Shown here piece by piece: positions 59,929 to 64,000 of a stretch of DNA of 64,000 nt. Numbering within the stretch: position 1 is the stretch's first letter; every line of letters starts with the position of its first letter. Position numbers and translations under genes: made by a program. The stretch is taken from contig NZ_VFOQ01000003.1 of the NCBI RefSeq assembly GCF_006716205.1, positions 124,001 to 188,000 of the forward strand, read 5' to 3'. The notes beneath the pieces were generated by a model. The model saw only the letters and a program-made list of their open reading frames with translations. It ran no database searches and had not been told where the DNA came from. This stretch comes from Oryzihumus leptocrescens. Its GTDB lineage: Bacteria > Actinomycetota > Actinomycetes > Actinomycetales > Dermatophilaceae.

Positions 59929-61050
59929 ATGACCACCCCGAGCACCCCCATCACCTACGCCGGGGCCGGCGTCGACGTCGAGGCCGGCGACAAGGCGGTC
60001 GAGCTGATGAAGGCCTCGGTCCGGCGGGCGCAGCGCCCGGAGGTGCTCGGCGGCCTCGGCGGCTTCGCCGGGATGTTCGACGCGTCGGCGCTCAAGGGCA
60101 TGGCCCGGCCGGTGCTCGCCACCTCCACCGACGGCGTCGGCACCAAGGTCGCCATCGCCCAGCGGATGGACAAGCACGACACGATCGGCTTCGACCTGGT
60201 CGGCATGGTCGTCGACGACATCGTCGTGTGCGGGGCCGAGCCGCTGTTCATGACCGACTACATCGCCACCGGCCGGGTGGTCCCCGAGCGGATCGCGGCC
60301 ATCGTCTCCGGCATCGCCGCCGCCTGCGAGGTGGCGGGCACCGCCCTGGTCGGCGGCGAGACCGCGGAGCACCCCGGCCTGCTCGGGCCGGAGGAGTACG
60401 ACGTGGCCGGCGCCGCGACCGGGGTCGTGGAGCACGACGACGTGCTGGGCCCGCAGCGGGTCCGGGCCGGCGACGCCGTCGTCGCGCTGGCCTCCTCGGG
60501 CCTGCACTCCAACGGCTACTCGCTGGTGCGCGCGGTCTTCGACCGGGCGGGCTGGGCGCTGGACCGCCACGTCGAGGAGCTCAGCCGCACCCTCGGCGAG
60601 GAGCTGCTCGAGCCCACCCGCGTCTACGCCCGCGACCTGCTCGCCCTGATCCGCACCCCGGGGCTGGACGTGCACGCCCTGAGCCACGTCACCGGCGGCG
60701 GCCTGGCGGCCAACCTGGCCCGGGTGCTGCCGCAGGGCACCTTCGCCCGGCTGGACCGCGGCTCGTGGACGCCGCCGGCGGTCTTCACGCTGGTACAGCA
60801 GCTCGGACAGGTGCCGGTTGCCGACGTGGAGCGCACGCTCAACATGGGCGTCGGCTTCGTGGCGGTGCTGCCGGCGGAGCAGGCCGACCTCGCCGTGCGC
60901 ACGGCGCAGGCGTCCGGCCTGCCGGCCTGGGTGCTCGGCGAGGTCAGCGACCGCGCGACCGCGGTGGTGCAGGACGGCGTCGAGGTCGTCCACGGGGCCA
61001 AGGGCGTCGACGGTGGCGCGGTCCAGGTCGTGGGGACGCACCCGGCCTGA
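59929..61050 (+). CDS. purM: AIR synthase PurM
   Basis: The 373-residue enzyme closes the imidazole ring of AIR, using FGAM made by PurL. It shows STDGVGTKVAIAQ, TALVGGETAEHPGL, LHSNGYSLVRAV and VTGGGLAANLAR. It starts 55 bases after purF, and both are probably one transcript. The gap contains a CGGCATAC motif. The DUF3073 gene converges after it, as in Streptomyces and Mycobacterium. Confidence 0.97.
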   Translation: MTTPSTPITYAGAGVDVEAGDKAVELMKASVRRAQRPEVLGGLGGFAGMFDASALKGMARPVLATSTDGVGTKVAIAQRMDKHDTIGFDLVGMVVDDIVVCGAEPLFMTDYIATGRVVPERIAAIVSGIAAACEVAGTALVGGETAEHPGLLGPEEYDVAGAATGVVEHDDVLGPQRVRAGDAVVALASSGLHSNGYSLVRAVFDRAGWALDRHVEELSRTLGEELLEPTRVYARDLLALIRTPGLDVHALSHVTGGGLAANLARVLPQGTFARLDRGSWTPPAVFTLVQQLGQVPVADVERTLNMGVGFVAVLPAEQADLAVRTAQASGLPAWVLGEVSDRATAVVQDGVEVVHGAKGVDGGAVQVVGTHPA

Positions 61051-61312
61051 CCGCGCGAGGGGCAGGCGGCAGGACGCGCGGCCGCGCCGTGGTGAGGTGC
61101 GCGTCGGCGACGGGCGCCGCGGCGGCGGCCTCACGGCATACCGGCTCGACGCGGGGTGCCCGAGGGGGCTCACGGCGCGCGGCCGTCAGCCACCGCTGCG
61201 CACCACCCCCAGGGGCAGTGCACATGACAAGGTGCCGTCACCGCTCTCGCGGCAGCAGCACCCGGTGGAAGGGTGAGGGTGATGACCTGCCCGTCCGGGG
61301 ACGGGACTGACG

Positions 61313-61338
61313 GCGCCGCGCCCCGGAGGGCGCGGCGC
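61313..61338 (-). terminator. Terminator between purM and DUF3073 genes
   Basis: GCGCCGCGCCC (61313-61323) and GGGCGCGGCGC (61328-61338) are perfect arms with a CGGA loop. It lies seven bases beyond the DUF3073 stop. Bases 61051-61312 hold no gene I can support; they include a CGGCATAC copy. Confidence 0.75.
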
Positions 61339-61344
61339 ATGAGG

Positions 61345-61542
61345 TCAGCGTTGGCCTGACGCCCACTTCCCGTAGTCGTCGTCGTAGTCCTCGCCGTCGT
61401 CGACGTCGGAGCTGCGCTCCGGCTCGGTGTACGACGATCCGTGCAGTTCTCGCTCAAGCGCGCTCAAGTCAGTGTCGGGGGAGAAGTACTTCAGCTCCCG
61501 AGCGACCTTCGTCTGCTTGGCTTTGGCCCGGCCGCGCCCCAT
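61345..61542 (-). CDS. DUF3073 family protein
   Basis: The 65-residue protein begins MGRGRAKAKQTKVARELKYF and ends in an acidic, Tyr-rich tail (DVDDGEDYDDDYGKWASGQ). Both parts are typical of this small actinobacterial family (Rv0810c, SCO4088). The ATG at 61542 is chosen because GAGGGGG precedes it and family members start here. It lies between purM and the dehydrogenase, as in other genomes. The function is unknown. Confidence 0.9.
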   Translation of the reverse strand: MGRGRAKAKQTKVARELKYFSPDTDLSALERELHGSSYTEPERSSDVDDGEDYDDDYGKWASGQR

Positions 61543-61727
61543 GGCGTCGACCCCCTCATGCGTCTGCCGGGACGGCATCGCTCGGTCGAGCCCACTGGCC
61601 AGCGGGTTCGACTCCACGGAGCGGTCCCGGGAATCTCGTATTTCGTGGTGGTAACGCTACAGGAGCAATGCAAATTCGCGCTGCCCGGTGGAGGGTGTGC
61701 CGTCCCACTTCGTGGCCGGATCGTGCT

Positions 61728-61765
61728 CCGCCGGCGCCAGATCCGTGCGGGTCCGGCGCCGGCGG
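61728..61765 (-). terminator. Terminator after the amino-acid dehydrogenase gene
   Basis: CCGCCGGCGCC (61728-61738) and GGCGCCGGCGG (61755-61765) pair perfectly. It lies 26 bases beyond the dehydrogenase stop on the minus strand. The gap to DUF3073 is 249 bases and otherwise contains no gene I can support. Confidence 0.75.
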
Positions 61766-61791
61766 TGTGGCAGATGTCCGAAAGGTGGGGC

Positions 61792-62901
61792 TCAGCGACC
61801 GCTCGGCAGCCAGATCCGGGACGGGTTGCCGACGGTCGCCATGCGCCGCTCGGCGATCCGGTCGGCGGCCACGGCCGGGGAGGTGCCCTCCTGCTCGGCC
61901 ATCCGCAGCACCGAGGCGGTCGCCTCGAAGATGCCGGTGGCGCGCTGCTTGGCCCGCTCGAAGTTGAAGCCGTGCAGCTCGTCGCTGACCTGGATGACGC
62001 CGCCGGCGTTGACCAGGAAGTCGGGGGCGTAGGTGATGCCGCGCTTGAGCATCCGGTCGGCGCTGCCGCCGGGGCCCTCGGTGACGAGCTGGTTGTTGGC
62101 CGCGCCGCAGACGATCTGGGCGGACAGGACGTCGACGGTCAGGTCGTCGAGGGCGCCGCCGAGCGCGCACGGGGCGTAGATGTCGATGTCGGAGCGGACG
62201 AGGGACTCCACGTCGTCGACCACGTCGACCTGCGGGTGGAGCACGCGCAGCGCCTCCAGGGCGGCCGGGTTGACGTCGGTGGAGACCACGTGGGCGCCGT
62301 CCTCGAGCAGGTGGCCGGTGAGGATGCGCCCGACCTTGCCCACGCCGGCGACGCCGACCGTGCGGCCGTGCAGGCTGGGGGTGCCCCACACGTGCTGGGC
62401 GCTGGCGCGCATGCCCTGGAAGACACCCCAGGCGGTGAGCACCGAGGAGTCGCCGGCGCCGCCGTTGGCCTCGCTGCGGCCGGTCGCGAAGCGGGTCTCC
62501 TTGCCGACGACGTCCATGTCGGCCACGTAGGTGCCCACGTCGCAGGCGGTGACGTAGCGCCCGCCGAGGCTCTCGACGAAGCGGCCGTAGGCCCGCAGCA
62601 GCGCCTCGGTCTTGTCCTTCGCGGGGTCACCGATGATGACCGCCTTGCCGCCGCCGAGGTCCAGGCCGGCCACGGCGTTCTTGTAGGCCATCCCCCGGGA
62701 CAGGCGCAGCACGTCGGCGAGTGCGTCCTCCTCGCTGGCGTAGGGGTAGAACCGGGTGCCGCCGAGCGCCGGGCCGAGCGCGGTGCTGTAGATGCCGATG
62801 ATGGCGCGCAGGCCGGTAGCCTTGTCGTGGCAGAACACGACCTGCTCGTGGCGGTCCTCGGCGTGGTCGGGCGAGGGCGGTACGACGGGTGACGCGGTCA
62901 C
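61792..62901 (-). CDS. vdh: Valine/leucine/phenylalanine dehydrogenase
   Basis: The 369-residue NAD-dependent dehydrogenase removes the amino group from branched-chain (or aromatic) amino acids. It shows LGGTRFYPY, the catalytic Lys in [19 protein letters not shown], the NAD fold in [13 protein letters not shown], and [20 protein letters not shown] precedes the GTG at 62901. It is divergent from bldC, as in Streptomyces, where the enzyme is called Vdh. It supplies branched keto acids for branched fatty acids. Confidence 0.93.
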   Translation of the reverse strand: MTASPVVPPSPDHAEDRHEQVVFCHDKATGLRAIIGIYSTALGPALGGTRFYPYASEEDALADVLRLSRGMAYKNAVAGLDLGGGKAVIIGDPAKDKTEALLRAYGRFVESLGGRYVTACDVGTYVADMDVVGKETRFATGRSEANGGAGDSSVLTAWGVFQGMRASAQHVWGTPSLHGRTVGVAGVGKVGRILTGHLLEDGAHVVSTDVNPAALEALRVLHPQVDVVDDVESLVRSDIDIYAPCALGGALDDLTVDVLSAQIVCGAANNQLVTEGPGGSADRMLKRGITYAPDFLVNAGGVIQVSDELHGFNFERAKQRATGIFEATASVLRMAEQEGTSPAVAADRIAERRMATVGNPSRIWLPSGR

Positions 62902-63103
62902 GGTGGTGACTCCTCGGGGTCGGATGGGACGCGCGGGTCTCGCGGCGGAAATCAGCCTATTCCGCTTCCTGTCACGGCGGAGTAACTAGTTCTTTTGGGG
63001 CATCAGATATGACACGTCTTGATTGTTCCCAAGTCGTCACCAATGTCCGAAACTGATGGTGTGCCCCTGCTCAGAGGGGTGCCCCAGTCCAGAGGAGACG
63101 ACC

Positions 63104-63322
63104 ATGACCGCGAGACACCTCGACGCCGAGAACTTGCTGACTCCGGCTGAGGTTGCTGCGCTCTTCCGCGTCGACCCCAAGACCGTGACGCGCTGGGCCA
63201 AGGCCGGCAAGCTGAACTCGATCCGGACTCTTGGCGGCCACCGGCGTTACCGCGAGTCCGAGGTCCGTGCCCTGCTCGAGCGCGCCAACATGGCGGCCGA
63301 GCACCAGCCCGGCGTCGCCTGA
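63104..63322 (+). CDS. bldC: MerR-like DNA-binding regulator BldC
   Basis: The 72-residue small HTH protein is almost all DNA-binding domain: LLTPAEVAALFRVDPKTVTR, then WAKAGKLNSIRTLGGHRRYR. In Streptomyces BldC controls the timing of development. This is a non-differentiating-looking genome, so the target genes are unknown. AGAGGAG precedes the ATG. The 202-base upstream gap is A/T-richer than its surroundings and shows no clear promoter boxes. Confidence 0.95.
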   Translation: MTARHLDAENLLTPAEVAALFRVDPKTVTRWAKAGKLNSIRTLGGHRRYRESEVRALLERANMAAEHQPGVA

Positions 63323-63347
63323 GCCAGCACCCGGCAGTGCCGGGGCC

Positions 63348-63374
63348 TTGACATCAAGTTCGCTTTAACTTCGA
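63348..63374 (+). promoter_or_regulatory. Promoter and inverted repeat ahead of the partial SDR gene
   Basis: TTGACA (63348-63353) is a perfect -35. It is directly followed by TCAAGTT-CGCTTT-AACTT-CGA (63354-63374), a near-perfect inverted repeat of the kind bound by MarR/TetR-like repressors. The regulator is not in the window. A small GC hairpin (63330-63344) after bldC may end that transcript. Confidence 0.55.
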
Positions 63375-63408
63375 GCATGGGCTCTACCACCGACCAGGAG
63401 GAGAGCCC

Positions 63409-64000
63409 ATGCCTGTCGCCGTCATCACCGGCGCATCCCGCGGCCTCGGCCGCGCCACGGCCACCGCGCTGAGCCGCCTCGGCTGGAGCGTCGTCGTCGA
63501 CGCCCGGTCCGCCGCCGACCTCGCCGCCCTGGAGCGGGAGCTGCCCGGCGGCACGCTGACCGCCCTCGCCGGCGACGTCACCGACCCCGGCCACCGTGCA
63601 GCGCTGGCCGCCGCGGTCGAGGCTCAAGGCCGGCTCGACCTGCTGGTCAACAACGCCAGCCTGCTCGGGCCCAGCCCGCAGCCGCCGCTGGCGAGCTACC
63701 CCCTCGACGTGCTCGCCCGCGTGTACGCCGTGGACGTCCTCGCCCCGCTGGCCCTGACCCAGCTGCTCCTGCCGGCCCTGACGGCGAGCCGGGGGGCGCT
63801 CGTCAACGTCAGCTCGGACGCGGCGGTGGAGGCCTACGAGGGCTGGGGCGGCTACGGCTCGGCCAAGGCGGCGCTCGACCACCTCAGCGCGGTGCTCGCT
63901 GCCGAGCGGCCCGACCTCGCGGTCTACGCCTTCGACCCCGGCGACATGCGTACGACCATGCACCAGGAGGCCTTCCCGGGCGAGGACATCAGCGACCGGC
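63409..64000 (+). CDS. Short-chain dehydrogenase/reductase, cut by window edge
   Basis: The frame is open for 197 codons from the ATG at 63409 to the window end. It has TGASRGLGRATAT, NNASLLG, the catalytic Ser in LVNVSSDAA and YGSAK with Tyr and Lys. AGGAGGAG precedes the start. The promoter carries a repressor-like repeat, so it is probably an inducible gene. Only the C-terminal end is missing. The substrate is unknown. Confidence 0.87.
   Translation, partial: MPVAVITGASRGLGRATATALSRLGWSVVVDARSAADLAALERELPGGTLTALAGDVTDPGHRAALAAAVEAQGRLDLLVNNASLLGPSPQPPLASYPLDVLARVYAVDVLAPLALTQLLLPALTASRGALVNVSSDAAVEAYEGWGGYGSAKAALDHLSAVLAAERPDLAVYAFDPGDMRTTMHQEAFPGEDISDR

Noticed and set aside
55488-59954. 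A very long open frame on the minus strand across sigK, the molybdenum gene and purF
   Set aside because: It runs in a frame opposite to or out of phase with well-supported genes, has low-complexity Arg/Pro/Ala composition and no family pattern; high-GC DNA creates such open frames.

Overview
The window is a chromosomal segment of a high-GC actinobacterium. Third codon positions are mostly G or C, GTG and ATG starts are both common, and many genes begin right after a TAnnnT promoter box with no ribosome-binding site. Several gene orders are typical of Actinobacteria: lprG with a P55-type efflux pump, sigK-rskA with a fasciclin lipoprotein and a molybdenum oxidoreductase, and purF-purM-DUF3073-valine/leucine dehydrogenase-bldC as in Streptomyces. 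The style suggests the Micrococcales/Intrasporangiaceae area, but this is inference. I saw no rRNA, tRNA, CRISPR array, transposase or phage gene.

Layout. 1-6 kb: the N-terminal end of a DUF222/HNH-type gene under an SOS box, clpB under an HspR-type repeat, the lprG-efflux pair and a GerW-like protein. 6-8.5 kb: a thiM-thiE-thiD operon with a TPP riboswitch. 8.6-20.3 kb: mostly single metabolic genes, including a BBE-like oxidase, a Baeyer-Villiger monooxygenase/SDR/xthA cluster, pyrE, lemA, an amidase, an ArsR/MFS divergent pair, and a ZIP metal transporter behind two DtxR/IdeR-like boxes. 20-29 kb: DedA, a SpoU methylase, fructose-bisphosphate aldolase, an acyl-CoA dehydrogenase and thiolase, a TrmB/LuxR-like regulator and purA. 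29-36.5 kb: a sortase-anchored Gly/Asn repeat protein, a HelD/HelR-type ATPase, a GNAT/aminotransferase pair and a second TrmB/LuxR-like regulator.

36.6-42.5 kb holds a 6C small RNA with C6 and C7 loops, then purD and purC-purS-purQ-purL. 42.6-48.4 kb is a polyamine-type ABC transporter (potA-D-B-C), divergent from a GntR/FadR regulator overlapped by a soluble Cache-domain protein. 48.5-54.1 kb carries a spermidine-synthase-like protein, a zinc alcohol dehydrogenase, an SCP-like protein and an amino-acid ABC transporter. 54.2-58 kb is the sigK locus, with SigK-like promoters in front of both the fasciclin gene and the molybdenum oxidoreductase gene. 58-64 kb has purF, purM, DUF3073, the amino-acid dehydrogenase, bldC and a partial SDR.

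How the genes work together. Purine synthesis is the main theme (purA, D, C, S, Q, L, F, M), split into several transcription units, with pyrE for pyrimidines. The most unusual signals are the lower-GC3 M-domain of clpB, a strongly over-represented 8-mer (GTATGCCG/CGGCATAC), a family of long palindromes between convergent genes, and the cytosolic Cache sensor next to a polyamine-type transporter.
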